This document shows, one piece after another, positions 1-12,562 of a stretch of 64,000 nt of DNA. Where the stretch lies: assembly GCF_030272615.1 (NCBI RefSeq), contig NC_081408.1:404473889-404537888 (forward strand). The letters run 5' to 3'. Numbering within the stretch: position 1 is the stretch's first letter; the number at the start of each line of letters is the position of its first letter. Under the pieces are notes generated by a model that worked only from the letters and a program-made list of their open reading frames with translations, was not told the DNA's origin and did no database searches. The position numbers and the translations under genes are program-made. The stretch comes from Cryptomeria japonica. Lineage: Eukaryota; Streptophyta; Pinopsida; Cupressales; Cupressaceae.

Positions 1-535
1 TCATCTTGTAATCCGGTGGTAGGGCTCTCAAAACTTTAGAAACTATTTCATCTTCACTCAGAGATCCTCCAAAACATTGAATTCCCATGACAATCTCATT
101 TACTCTTTCCATAAATGTAGCAATTCTTTCATTATCTTCCATCTTCAAGTTTTCATATCTTACTCGATAACCATCAAGTTTAGCAATTTCGACAGTAGGG
201 TCACCTTCATTCAGAGTTTGCAATTTACCCCACATAACATTTGGAGATGATTTATCAGTCAATCCCATGATTTGTTGATCAGTGAGTGCACACAAGAGGG
301 CTTCTCTTGCTTTGCAATCATTTTCAATATTTTTGTCCAAGTCTACTAGAGCAGGATTGCCAGATGCCAAATCATAAGGTGTATATCCTTTCTTAGTGAT
401 CTCCCAAATATCCTTTCCAAGACATATAAGATGAGTCTCCATTCGGATTTTCCATATCCCATAGTTTGTTCCATCAAGCTTAGGGATTTCTCTTCTGGAA
501 ATAGCTGTCGATGAATTTGAATTATTAGTTGCCAT
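1..535 (-). pseudogene. Copia Gag N-terminus (partial, cut by window edge)
   Basis: Read on the minus strand from the ATG at 535-533, the frame is open to the window edge (about 178 codons seen). It begins MATNNSNSSTAISRREIPKL and contains the Copia Gag hallmark of a Leu-Asp-Gly-Thr-Asn-Tyr segment followed by a Trp-x-Ile-Arg-Met-Glu motif (about residues 20-40), then a helix-rich UBN2-type body ending near LRALPPDYKM. Gag is the capsid-like protein that packages element RNA in cytoplasmic particles. It lies 45 bp downstream of the PBS and 5' LTR of the same element. No stop is seen in the visible part. The zinc knuckle and pol lie outside the window, so intactness cannot be judged. The family call rests on remembered Copia Gag patterns. 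Confidence 0.85.
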
Positions 536-579
536 AGGATCTACCTCAAGCGGTTAAGCTTATACAAAAGAGGACCAAA

Positions 580-591
580 GCTCTAATACCA
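580..591 (-). promoter_or_regulatory. Primer binding site, initiator Met tRNA type
   Basis: On the minus strand the sequence reads TGGTATTAGAGC, one mismatch from the plant initiator-Met-tRNA PBS TGGTATCAGAGC. Two bases separate it from the LTR end at 594. It would prime minus-strand DNA synthesis for the left-edge Copia element. Confidence 0.8.
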
Positions 592-593
592 AT

Positions 594-1844
594 TGTTAGA
601 ATAACCAGTGGACAACTGAGAGGGGGGGGGTGAATCAGTTGTCAATAGATTATATTAATCAAATCACTTTATAACCTTTAACCGGAGCACATAAATATTA
701 AATACCAGAATAGCAGAAACATATACCAGTAAGAAATAAAACTTAAGTATGAAACAAATAATTAACACAATGCAACCATACCACATAACACCATGATTTG
801 TACGTAGAAAACCTGGTAAAGGGAAAAACCATGGTGGGAAGCCTACCCGCAATCAGATAATACTTCTATAGAAAGTATGTGATACAATAAGGGGCCTGTA
901 CATGTAGGAAGGAACACTGCCTAGAGCATACTGCTCATTACAAAGGAGTCTCACTAACTACAGAGAGGTTATAACCACCTCAATATAATTAGACAACAAT
1001 CTAGAAGAACGAACTGCCAATGATAGCATCTACCATGCCCGATTACAGTCTTGATTAAGCTCAATACCAGAGGCCTTTGACCTCTTACATAAACCCAATC
1101 CGATCACCTATGATCAACCAAATCTCCTTTACATATGATATTTTCATTATTCACACATTTCATTCGATGACATTGACCACACTCTACAATGAGATCTTAC
1201 ATCAATTTATACAAACCCTAAGACCTAAACCAATTAGGTCGGCCACCTAAAAGTTATTACAATAAGATCATTAAATACATCCACATAACAATGATATACC
1301 ATGTCGGCTTTAGACCAAAACAACATTAACCAATCCATAAATCATCCCAGTAATGTGTAGAGAACACTTAATAGCACGTTACATGATACCGGTCCATAAC
1401 CTGGACCCAAATAGATTCACCATGCCAAAGTGATGGCACCAATCAATCGAGGCACAAACAAAGATCACCTTCTACATCTTGAGTTCCATCTAGAAGGTGC
1501 ACCAACACTACTTATGCATCCTATCAAATATTCTCAGTAAAAGCTCTACCGGTAAAACCCTAAACCTTTACTGGTATAGGCTTACTAGAGTGTATGATAG
1601 CATCTGATCATCAATTCAATACCAATTGACCAAAAAATACTCCAGAAACATGCAACACATTAAACCAAACATATTTATCCAAGCATATCGGTAGTATCCA
1701 ACTGATAGTCCCTTTTGTCGATAACACTAGTTCTTCTACTGGTAACCAAAGTCTGTCTGTTGGTAACCAATCATAACAGCTAGTGTTGACATCAATGACA
1801 AAACATCAATGCAACACATAATCAATTCCTTCATATTGCCAACA
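594..1844 (-). mobile_element. 5' LTR of minus-strand Copia element
   Basis: The minus-strand LTR begins TGTTGGCAATATGAAGG (plus position 1844) and ends TCTAACA (594), about 1,251 bp, so it has TG...CA ends. It holds two motifs shared by the other Copia-type LTRs here: a G tract with CTGAGAGGGG near 618-632 and a GGGAAAAACC block near 824. The flank at 1845-1849 (TGTGT) should be one copy of the target duplication; the other copy lies left of the window. The element inserted into the end of an older plus-strand Copia pol. Confidence 0.85.
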
Positions 1845-1956
1845 TGTGTCTATAATGGAACAGATTGTAGATATTTTTAGGAATCCTTTGCCTAAAGATA
1901 CATTTGAGTATCTTAGAGAGAAGCTAGGGGTGATTGCCCCTCCTGATAAGAACTAA
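1845..1956 (+). pseudogene. Copia pol C-terminus (RNase H tail), truncated
   Basis: From 1855 the frame reads MEQIVDIFRNPLPKDTFEYL and continues to a stop at 1954-1956. This is the typical end of Copia Pol, the EQ-(I/V)-x-DIFTKPLP segment of the RNase H C-terminus. Upstream pol is cut off by the minus-strand Copia insertion at 1844. About 330 bp of 3' untranslated sequence and a polypurine tract then lead to the 3' LTR, as expected for this family. Only about 34 codons remain. Confidence 0.8.
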
Positions 1957-2276
1957 GGTGCATTGAGTTACATCAGTCTGGTGGACTTCACAAAGATTTT
2001 GTGATCCAGATGGATGAGTAAAGTTGCTTCTTAGGGGTAGTAGTTAGTGGTGTGTTTTAGATGTTTAGAGAGAGTTTGTTCTAAGGGGAAGAGTATTAGA
2101 TTTGTGTTGTATATTTCTTTTTGCATTGATGTCAAAGGGGGAGAGAAATATGTGAAAAAATGCTATATCCTGTGTTGATCTCAGAGGAGATTTTTGTGAG
2201 TTATGAAGAGATTTTTGGTTGTTGATTTCTTTCTTTGTATTGATTATTTTTCACATTCATATATTTCCATGAATGC

Positions 2277-2289
2277 AAAAGGGGGAGAT
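2277..2289 (+). promoter_or_regulatory. Polypurine tract of plus-strand Copia
   Basis: The purine run AAAAGGGGGAGAT lies directly before the TGTTGG start of the 3' LTR. It is the plus-strand DNA primer site. Confidence 0.8.
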
Positions 2290-3612
2290 TGTTGGATATT
2301 GTTGAGAAGTTTGCTGGAATAATATTTTGTCATTCATGACAACATATTCTTCTGTGTATTCCAATGTTGTAGCTAGATAAAATGTGTTGGTTTGGTCAGT
2401 GTGTTGCAGTTTAATGGGTTTTGAGATATGCATGTTTAGTTGATTCAGATAATTTTTCATTGATCCACATGGTTATTTGATTGAGTTATGATGTCCAGTA
2501 TTGTGGTTGGATGTTCAGTTGTTCATGTAATTTGGTGTTTGGGTTTTTTCTCTATATTGCTTTGGAATCGCTATATCTTGGTTTGCAGATTTGGTAGTGT
2601 TTGGGAAATTCATATGTGTCCTCAATCTAGATGGTTCATGATTTGGAGATCTGCAAGTGAATATTTCTGTTTGTCAGTCAACTCAGCATTTGTTCTTGAG
2701 GTTTGGTATATTGATGATTCTAGTAAGTGGTGATGTTGCGGTTGTTTCTATGGTGATTCACATTGCTTGTGGATATTTCTAGATCATGTTCTATCTATGT
2801 TGATGGTTTGGATTGATCATTGTGAGTGTTATTGATCATATTCTTGACTTGATGGTGTTCTTCATGATATGTAACATTCTTGGTGGTTGTAGTGTGTTGT
2901 GGATGTTCGAGGCATAATTCTTGGAAATCTTTCTTCTGTGTGGTGTTGATTTGGGTCTAGACTATGTCTTAGCTGACATTATTTTGGTCTGCATATATTT
3001 TTGTAGCGTGTGAGGTTAATATTTTTTTATTTGTGTTGAGGGTTGAGACAAACTTGAAATATAGGTTGATGATTTGTATAAATATATGTAATATTCATTT
3101 GTGAGTTGTATTTGTGAGTGTGTGAATAAGTGTTTTGATCTTTCAGAAGTGTGAAGAGAAGTATGTGGTAGGGAAAATTAGACTATGCTTAATCGTAACT
3201 ATAACCAGGCATATGGAGATTCTATTTCATCAGTTCATGATCCTCTGGATGTAATCCAAATGTTTTTGTAAGACAACGAGTCTTCCTCAGGGTTTTAGCC
3301 CTTCTTGTTTTGTGATTTGAGCAGTGAGCTCTTGGCAGTGTGCTTGAATGCATGTGCATTCCCCATTATAAAATTTCATGTATTCCTAACAGGGTATTAT
3401 CTCATTGTGGGTAGGCTCCCACCATGATTTTTCCCTTAACCAGGTTTTCTATGTCAAAAATCCTGGTTTAATGTGTTTTATTGATGTTGTGATGGTTTAT
3501 GTTTTCATTGTTAATAATCAAATCTAAATTTAAGTTTGAGTTGTGTAGAGTTTGTGAGAAAAGTGATTTACCCCCCCCCCCCCCCTCTCAGTTCGTTGCC
3601 TTGTTGCCAACA
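2290..3612 (+). mobile_element. 3' LTR of plus-strand Copia element
   Basis: It begins TGTTGGATATTG after the polypurine tract and ends GTTGCCAACA, giving TGTTGG/CCAACA inverted ends and about 1,323 bp. Near its 3' end it carries GATTTTTCCC (about 3427) and a run of about 17 C followed by TCTCAG (about 3571-3591), the same two blocks seen in the other Copia-type LTRs of the window. The exact 3' end is ambiguous by a few bases because CAACAACA follows. The 5' LTR lies left of the window. Confidence 0.75.
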
Positions 3613-5639
3613 ACAATAACCTATGAACAAGGAGTAAATAAATCATGTGAATGTTTGCTAAGTGTTTCACTAGTTAAAGTATCATTCAAACAATTCATCA
3701 TTAGTTTGAGGAATCAAAAGGTGGACTCATCAGTTCATAGTCACTTGAGAGCCTAAAAAGAGGAGATTGTAGACAAATCCAGTAGTGCCACCACAATTTA
3801 AGGTCCCACATGGGTCGTGTACCACCTGAGACAAGTTTTGAAGGTGGAAATGATTTGTTATCATCAATTACAAGTCCTCACTTGCATCCTTTTTGGACAA
3901 ATTCGACCAAAGAGAAATGAATCAATGAAATTTAAAGATAGAAGAAAGGTGGAGACAATCAGCTCAAGCCAAGTTCCAAGAGGAATAAGCAGTTCATCAT
4001 AAGTTTGATCCTTCAGTTACTTTGAGGGCTTCTTTTCTATAAGTCTCATCTTCTTCTTCTATTTTTTGTAGTTCTTTTTCTCTTTGCCTTTGCATTTAGT
4101 AGGGCATGAAGAATTGTAGCTCATTAGAAGCATTCTCAGCTATATGAAATTCCTTTTTTTCAATAAAATAAGCAATTTTCTTGCTAATGCTTTGTGTGTT
4201 ATGTTGAGTGAAGGATTTCATGATTTTTCTATGATTCATTCTTAGAATCCTTTGATGTTCTCTCTTTTAATCAATATTAATGCAAGAAGATGCATAGTTA
4301 ATACAAGTCATAGATTGTGTTTAGATAGTATTGGTAGTTTGAAGCTGTGAGAATACTTTGTTTTCCTTTAACAAAACTCTAAAATTAGCCCCTTATAAAA
4401 TACTCATGTATTGTATACTTATTTGAGTTGTGATGAATAAGATTTCTTTTATTGGAATGCATTGTTAACCAATGTAGTTGATTGAGCTTCTCAAATATTT
4501 GGTCCATCACCTCTTAGGATAGGTTTCAATTCAAGCAATGCTTCCTATTCCTTTTTCCATCATGTTAGTTTGCAATAGGTTCATCAAAGGGAACCAACTC
4601 ACTCTAGAGGTTGATTTTTGTCATAGGAAACCGACAAGCTTGGAAATCATCCCATGTTCCACAAGATTGTTGAGCTTTCAGCTTAAGAAACATGGGTGCA
4701 ATCTTAATGACAACAAGAACTAGTATCTATTCTAAAATCAACCATCTATTCTATCCAAGGGTGTTACAATAAATTAATTCTCTTTTTTATAATGTATGTT
4801 TCCTTATTCTCTTTCTTTAGAATAAAGGGTTCTACTTCTCCAAGAACTTGGAACTTTTAAGACACTAGCATGAGTAATAATAACTGATAAAGAGTTAAGT
4901 TGAGCTAAAAAACAATCTAATAATGTACCAGTTCAATTTAACAATTAAAAAAATTGTGTAGCACAAAGAATTCTACAACTTCTTATCTAATTCTAACAAT
5001 AAAGATAATACTATATAGAAGTACAAAGACTTTTAGATATATTATTACCTACATATATGAGAGAAAACTTGTATCTCAAAGGCTTATCAGAATTTCCTAT
5101 CTCTTGAATTTGCCTTCTAATTTCCAAACTTCATATTGTAGCTCAAAGACTTTCAGACATCAAATTCAAATCTCTTTTAAAATTCACAACAATAACTACT
5201 TACTTCAAATAAACTCAAGGTCATATAATTGTATTGACATAAGAAAACTTCACTCATATGAAATAATGCTTCAACACAAAGTTTGAAGGCAAAACTTCTC
5301 CTTTATTTACTTGAAAATATGTTTCACAAAATAAGCACAAAGTCTCAAGATGCTACATAATTCAGCAGAGTTTTGTTGCAATGCTAAAAGATGATTATTT
5401 ACAATGAGAACCCTCATTTATATATATATATATATAGGTGAGGGGCTATGAGCAATATTAGGAAAAGTACAACTAACTATTATTTTTTTTAAAGCAAAGA
5501 ACTATTTGACTTAGGACTTGTGCAATCCTACATGCAAAAATGTATATACAAAATGACACCTGAAGTGTTGATTTCCAACTATAAAAATGCACCTAAACTA
5601 GAAAGAATGAAAATTTGCTAAGTGTCCTATGACACTTCT
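3613..5639. other. Unassigned old repetitive DNA
   Basis: I recognise no gene here. An AAAAAGAGGAGAT run at about 3756 followed by TGTAGAC resembles a polypurine tract plus LTR start, but no matching second LTR is seen. A short (TA)n run lies at about 5420-5438. The DNA is AT-rich and broken by stops in all frames. It probably contains the 3' part of the decayed element that carries the gene at 5640-8997. Confidence 0.4.
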
Positions 5640-8600
5640 TGTTCATTTTGATCTTGTTTCAAGAATTCTTCAATTTTTTGTAGATCAACCTTCATTTAGG
5701 ACTCATTGGGAGCTTGACTATGGTTGGTGATAACCTTAACCCAAGTAATAGAATCTCCCAAGACAATATAACATTTCTTGTATTTATTCAGGAAGATCCT
5801 AAGTTATCTAGAATGACTTGTAGATCTACTAGTCTATCAGTTGAGGATATGTAAAAATCCTCCTTATCAACTTCTATGCTAACAAGTAAATTGAATTTAT
5901 TGATTATTGCCTACATGAAGAATCCTTTGATTTTCATCTAGAAGTGTACATGAAAACTCTGATGTTTTCCCTACAATTTCCTTCTTCTTATCTAGACAAT
6001 TTTTTTGTGCCTTCCACATATCTTTGATGAGTAACTCATGGGTATTCATCTAATGTTCTAGCTTCAATAAAGAATTGAAGTTATTTTCTTGTGTTTCTAG
6101 TTCCCGCGAGAGAAGATCTAGTGTTTTGTCCACTTCGGACTTTACAATTATCAAATTATTAATCAATGTGACTACAGAGCTTAGGAGATGTGTTCCTTCA
6201 CTTAGCATTCTATCCATCCATTCACCAACTGCCCTGCTCTGCTTTGTTACCCATTCTTCCTGCTTTATCATGTTCATTAATTGATGAAGTTACTGGCTCA
6301 ATTATTTCTCATGACTTTGTTATTTTTGTCAGCACCATAGTGAGTTATTCCACTTGTGCCTTAAGTTTGTCTTTCTTGATCTTTTCTTCATTATATCTTG
6401 CCACGAGTGTATCAAAATTTGATTGAGCATATTCTATAGTACCTTCATGAGTTTGTTTTCCAAGTTCAATCCCATTGATGACATAATCTATAGGCTGAAT
6501 TTTATCAATTTCTATGTTTGGAGGAGGCACAACGATCTCAACATGCTTGTTCTTGGAATTATCCACATTTAATATAGAAAAAGTCTTGGCCTTATTTGTA
6601 GTTTTAGGCTTTACTTGAGCCAATTGGCTAAATTTGGAGTCATCTGGGGAGATGGCTTGTTTCTTCCTCTTAGGAGTGTTCGAGAGAAACCAAGTTGGAA
6701 AGGAAGAATCATCTTCAACCCCTAGAACCATTTCCTAGGATGGAGTTTCCTATCTCTATATAATAGTGGTCACAATAGGTGGAGTGGAAGTCACAACAAT
6801 AGGTGAAACCTCTAAAGTGGAAGCATTTGGATTATGTGTCATCTTTGACATGAACTTGTAAAAGTCATGAAGAATAGTGGTAGATACTTTAGACAAATTT
6901 GGGAAGAAAGAAAATACATTTTGAATGTTGTCTTGTGGAGTATCTAAGGTTGACTCACTAGTCATAGAAGATAGAATAGTATGGAAAACCACATTAGTTG
7001 CTACTAGAGTATATGAAATGGTAGAACCAAAAGGTACAAACTCAGAAGTAGAAACCTGTGGGGGTATAGTAGCTGGAACAAGATTTGTTACTTGAAGAGT
7101 AGATCCTTGCATATCCTCATGTTGAGGATCTTTAGGTGTTCCTAGAATCTTTCTCCATAATACTCTTCTTCTTGTTCCTCACTTGGTAAGTCTTCCTTAG
7201 ATTGTTCTTCATCAACAAGTTCATCTTCTAATTCTCCTTTCATGTTGAGAAAATTCAGTAGAAGACTCAACTTGATATTTTCCTTTACTCTTTAACATAG
7301 TAAATTTATATCTAGGATCCTTTTGCAGAGCATAGGGTCTTGCCTATTCTTAGTTCTAAGCTCTGCTTTCTTGCTAATAGGTCCAATTGTATCATCCTTT
7401 GACCTAGTATTGAATGGCTTCAATTGAATCCATTTATGTGACAAATAAACATGAGTTTTTGCAAGGATTCTATGAAATTTGGCTCTTATATAAGTCACTT
7501 ACTTCTAGGACCATTGAATGAGTGGCAATGGTGTTTCTACAATCTATTTATCCACATACCCTACATCCAAAATATTTCCATCATCTTTTATTCCTTTAGG
7601 GATATCTACAAGATTAAGATTAATATTTTCTCCAGAGTAAGATGATAGAAGTCAAGTCTTATGATATCTTCTTCAGTTCTACAATCTATCCATATATATT
7701 CTATGTGGTGCACATGAGTGTAGGTCCTCTTCAACTTATTCTTCATTTTCCCATAATCAAAATATTTCTTGGCTTTGAAGAATCTTATTGTGATTCTTCT
7801 CATTTCTTCATCATTGCCTTGGCTTTGTAGATAGAAGAAATAGAATACTTCCCAATGGTCAAGGTGAATTTGAAACCTGGCTTGTGATAAATTAACTTCA
7901 ATTCATGAACTATGACCATATATTGAGCTAAATCCATGAGAATGATTTTATCGGAAGGATACCTCAGAAACATGAAGGGTTGATCATCAAAGCATCCTAT
8001 CCCGAGGTAGATGAAAGTAATAAATTGTAGGAACATACATCCATACTGGTTGACCACATCCCAGGCCTCATCTAATACTCTCTTCTTTTGAAGGTCTTTG
8101 CCAAGAATACATATATAATGATAGAAGAAAGCATCATTGACTCTCCTAAAATGATTCAAGTTGTTCTATAGAACTAATTGAGAGTAGTAATTAAGGGCTG
8201 GAACCTGTCTTCTATCTCCCTCTATCGACAAACCTAGAAAATATCTCATTGATGTTGTAGCATACACCAAATAGAAAGTCATATAAAACTTCAGAGTGGT
8301 GGGTGCCTTGGTGAGTTGATGACATAGTGCATCACTTATCTGTTTGCCCTAGCATAATTTTCCTTTGTTCTATCTGATGACATGAATGTATTGATACATC
8401 CACTCATGATATGTATGGGAGACAAGAATACCCTTTACTCTTCTATGAAGAGTAACCAAATCATTAACCTCCTCAATGAAAATCATTATGATGAAAGGTC
8501 TTAGGCCATCTCGAAATGGTAGGTCGTGGAGTCTTTAACCAATTATCATTCATATTTCATTGATAGTTGTTCGAGTGTTTCTCATAATAGGCTTGAGTTG

Positions 8601-8997
8601 TCTGCAAGTATACATTAGCATATCTATTAATGTTCAGACATTTGAAGATAGTTTCGAAGAAATCATCATCCAACCTAATGATGATTTTACCATCTGCACC
8701 TTTAACAATTCTTCTCTTAGGATCAAAATGGTTGTCCATTGCATGCACAAACTCTAGATTTTATGTAGACATAAGAAAAGTTGAAACCAAGTGAATGCCA
8801 CTATTAATGGTGGACTCCATATTATAGTATTGAGTCAACTCTTTGACCCTTTTCAGAGACTCCTTCAAGTCCACACGACCTATTTAAATATATTTGATGT
8901 TGTCAATGTTAGATGATATTGAAGAAGGTGGAAAAATAGGATGTGGATCTTGCTTTTAGAACTTCATGGTTCTCTTGCCAGGAGATGGCTCCGTCAT
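5640..8997 (-). pseudogene. Decayed large ORF of unknown family (gene P)
   Basis: A minus-strand reading path can be followed from an ATG at 8997-8995 (MTEPSPGKRTMKF) to about 5640 through several frameshifts and stops. Recognisable blocks are an N-terminal segment at 8748-8557 containing DDDFFETIFKC, a hydrophobic and aromatic block at 8159-7800, a Lys/Ser/Thr/Pro-rich linker at 7112-6345, and a helical, heptad-like C-terminus at 6277-6050 that continues weakly to about 5900. Total span is about 3.36 kb, or about 1,120 codons. I recognise no catalytic motif. Size and order (globular, basic linker, coiled coil) resemble ORF2 of elements A and B, but I could not align them convincingly. It is the host sequence into which element O inserted. 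It was probably carried by a non-autonomous LTR element rather than being a host gene. Confidence 0.5.
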
Positions 8998-9298
8998 CTA
9001 TTAAGGAACTAAAAGTAGAACACTGGGTAGAATGAGCCTTCTAGAGTTAGAAGGAAATCACCATCACATCTTGAGAAGAAACCCCATGAGAAACATTCTT
9101 CATTTTGAAATAATTGGTTTGCAGGGTATTATTTATGACAAAATTGGGTTTAAAAACCCCAATCTTACTTTTGAAATTCAATGGTGTAAAATGGGTTTAT
9201 AACCTTGATTTAAAATTAGCTCTTTTTTGGAATCTTAATGTGTAAATGTTTAATTTGGGTTTATAAACCTAACTTACACTTGGGACTAAATCACAAAC

Positions 9299-12200
9299 TT
9301 TGTAGGGGAAAAAGTGAGACTAAGAAAACAAGCCCTAATCTCACTCTCCTGTTCACATTGTGGAATACGAAAGAGCCTAGGGAGGTAACACACTTTGGCT
9401 ACTTCTTGTGAGGAAGAGAGAGCCAAGGATTACCTCTTAGGGTTTCTATTCCTTTGCTACAAATGAGAGGAAGAAGTGATGCAAAAGTGCAAATTTGAAT
9501 GATTTAACCTAGAATACAAGTATGCATAAACAAACCTAATCTGGAAATACAAAAATGAGAATAACTGATATACTGCTGCAAAGTACAGATTAAGAGACAA
9601 ATTCAGATGTGCACCTATATCAAAAATTTGAGCAAAAATGTCTAGGATTGGAGTGCTACACCCTTGTCTTGATTTTGCAGACTGGAAGCTGTACTTGACA
9701 GACTGAGATCTCTATATTTTGAACTGCTAACCTGCCAAACTCTGCTGAAAATAGGGAGGACCAAGGTGCCATGCCCCTATCTTGGGTAGGACCAGGGTGC
9801 CATTGATAGTTCTGATACTTAATATAAGTACAGATCCAATAGCCAACAAGATGAGAGGGGGGGGGGTGAATCATACAAACTTAATCATCCATATAAACAT
9901 TAGATTCAACCTTGGTAACATATATATCAGTAATATAACCAAAACTATTAAACATGCAAACTCAAAAGCATATCAACATCATAAACCTCATAACACCAGA
10001 TTTAACGTGGAAACCCAAACAGGGAAAAACCACTATGGGATTTCAGACCTACTAAGAAATATACTCTTCTAGAGTATGCTCGGTTAAAAGCAAATCTTGT
10101 TAAAGATTACAAACGCATTGCTAGATGTGACCCAGTTAAGGGATTTCCCTCAGATCTATTAGGATCTTCACTTTGTTAGAAGTGACCTTGTTAAAGGATT
10201 TCAAACACTCAATCAGAATGTCACCTTGCTAGAGGGTTTACATATAAGACTGTTAAGTCCACTCGGTTAAGAGATTTTCTGTCACTTTCACAAAATAACA
10301 GTAATAAAATCTATTTGTAACTTCACATCTAAACTGCTAAAGAAGATTCCTATTTATTCAATATAATATAGACATAGAACTAATCTTGTCTATCTGTTGG
10401 GCTTCTATACTTTGTTATTCAAACAGGTCTTCAAGCTTCTGTGCTCGGTAATCACTATGTAGCATCCCTATGCATACACTTGCCCGCATACATTGTTTAT
10501 CAACAGTTTCCTATTTATAAACAATTAGGTAACCGCTTAATCCCCTTGATCACAATTCCCATGATCAATTATAGCCATTATATCTTCAATCTTGTCCAGG
10601 TTCAATGCATCTTTTGATCTGAAAATGTTTTACCCCACCTTGGAACTTGCATAATAGTCTTGGAACTTGTGCCAGGGTATTGCAGTTCAATCTAAGCTAT
10701 AGATCTTCATGCCGACTTTTCATTGCCTTAGATTCATTAACAAACTTCATTCACGACTCACCAATCATTGATCAGTTCTAGCTCATCAGCTTCCTTCATT
10801 AATAACGCATGTAACTATTTAATGCATTCTGTTATAGCTCGGTTAGAACTCGGTAACAGCTCAGTGAATACTAAACTTCACTCGGTAGACATTCCACCTT
10901 CATTAACCGATAGCGATAACCTTAGGGTTTACCAACTAGGTTCCTTAAGGTTTACCGACTAGGTTTTTTGCTTGATAACATAGTATAGTATTAACCTTTA
11001 TATTTACAACATATGTATGATGTTAAAACAAACTAAAACATCATGATCTCATCATTGTCTGACTCGGTAGTAGTTGCCCATTGAATACCTTATTCATCAT
11101 ATTATTTCCTGTGTCTTTTACCGACATCTTTATAATCTTCATATCATACTTCTCAAGATATGGCAACATCATACTGAATTAGAAAATCAATTTCTTGACA
11201 TCAATGACAAAATAATAATATCAAGATAGTAAGCATCTTTAATCAGTTATATCCATAATCATCAACAACCTTCTCAATATCCTTCAGAAATGCCAACAAT
11301 CTTTCATTGTCTGTTATAATGCAATATTGCCAATAGCCATGCCCCTATCCTAGGCAGGACCAAAGTTCCACGCCCCTATCCCAGGGGTTTTTGACCAAAT
11401 CTGACCCTTAGAACAGTCTTTGTGTGCTCTGTCGGTCCTGAAAGTTGTAGTGACGCTTGGATCTGAATCTGCACCTATAGATGAAAATAGGGTTTTGGGT
11501 ACCTATATGGGGTTTTGCCTTAGTAAAACCTCTGTTTTGGTGATTTCCAGCTCAACAAATAGTCGAATTGTATAGTAAAATAGTGTGTGAAAGAACCTTG
11601 TGTGTGTGCAAGATCCTAGGATTAGAGTAAACAATCTAGAGCAACCCTAAGAGTAATCCTTGATTGCTTGTAATTGACAAAGTAAATGATTTAAATCAAT
11701 GATGCAAAGTGATCTAAAGCATGAATGTAAATTAAATTGATGTAATGAAGCTCATAAAAAGACATAGAAACAACATGAAACCATAACCAATCCCAAGGGA
11801 GAGGTATAAGCCAATCTTCAGTTAGTGATCTCCTATTGCTTTCCCATATCTTCAAAATCCCCCAATTGATGAAATAATACTTGATGAATCCTTGATAGGT
11901 GTTGTTGAATGTTTTTGAAGACTCCAAAGATCTACTCTTTCGCTACATAGAAGGTTCCTTGTAATTGCTCCCAAAGGTTTTCTAGATTCAATTCCTTAGC
12001 CCTTCAAATGAAGAAATAGAGCTCTTATGTATGAAACCCTAGATCTTAATTTCATCTTTAGGAAGACCTAGGATTTTCATTTCCCACCAATCTTTTGGGG
12101 TTGAGCATTATAATATCATAGAATTGCGCTCCTGACATTTCGAGAAAAATGTCGGGGACCGTGTTGCACTTGCACACGGTTCGACCAACCTTTCATCAAA

Positions 12201-12547
12201 TTATTAGGGTCATTAGATATGATGATATTAGAGAAAATCCCAAAGTTACAGCTGATTCTGAGATGTTTTGATATGCAAAATTGGGCCTTTAAGGTCAAAA
12301 TAGGACCTAATTAGGGTTTATGATTAAATTATTAATTGAAGGAATAAGATGGAAAGGGGCACACTTGAGTAAAGGGCCCAACTTTATGATGTGTGAAGTG
12401 TTGAAATATGAATTTATATTTAATTAAATTAATTAATAAATGCTTAAAGAAAATAGAAATGCAAGATGAAAAACACATTAAAGTGGGTGCTAAACCAAGT
12501 GTGGAATTGTACCACCCTAGCAAGGGTGTACAATTTATGATGTTACA
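9299..12547 (-). mobile_element. 3' LTR of element O (interrupted by solo LTR S)
   Basis: Segments 9299-9803 and 11336-12547 match 58376-60036 nearly end to end, including the shared AGGGTTTCTATTCCTTTGCT segment and the terminal GGGTGTACAATTTATGATGTTACA region. On the minus strand it starts TGTAACATC, directly after the polypurine tract. Near 9763-9800 and 11340-11385 it has two to three imperfect copies of a unit containing AGGACCAGGGTGCCA and GCCCCTATC; the right LTR has fewer copies. Confidence 0.85.
9804..11335 (-). mobile_element. Solo LTR S (Copia type) inside O's LTR
   Basis: The insertion is bounded by GCCAT at 9799-9803 and 11336-11340, a perfect 5-bp target duplication. It is 1,532 bp with no internal coding region or second LTR, so it is a solo LTR left by recombination. 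In minus orientation it starts TATTGGCAATATTGC (TG mutated to TA) and ends ACTATCA. It carries the two shared Copia-LTR blocks: AGATGAGAGGGG plus a G tract (about 9850) and AGGGAAAAACCACTATGGGA (about 10021). Confidence 0.8.
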
Positions 12548-12562
12548 TTTAGCCCCCACTTT
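12548..12562 (-). promoter_or_regulatory. Polypurine tract of element O
   Basis: On the minus strand AAAGTGGGGGCTAAA lies immediately before the LTR start TGTAACATC. It primes plus-strand DNA synthesis and fixes the orientation of element O. Confidence 0.8.

Noticed and set aside
664-852. Small ORF in the left Copia LTR and other short ORFs inside LTRs (for example 9656-10072, 11691-12571, 31338-31879, 48537-49214, 59178-59414)
   Set aside because: They lie fully in LTR sequence and recur in paired LTRs as noncoding repeats.
3756-4016. Possible LTR start at 3769 (purine run then TGTAGAC)
   Set aside because: No second copy, PBS or target duplication found in the window; kept only as a remark.
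9299-12547. Reading 9299-12547 as an independent element
   Set aside because: Its two parts match the right LTR 58376-60036 and the CAAAC duplications flank the pair, so it is O's 3' LTR with a solo LTR inside.
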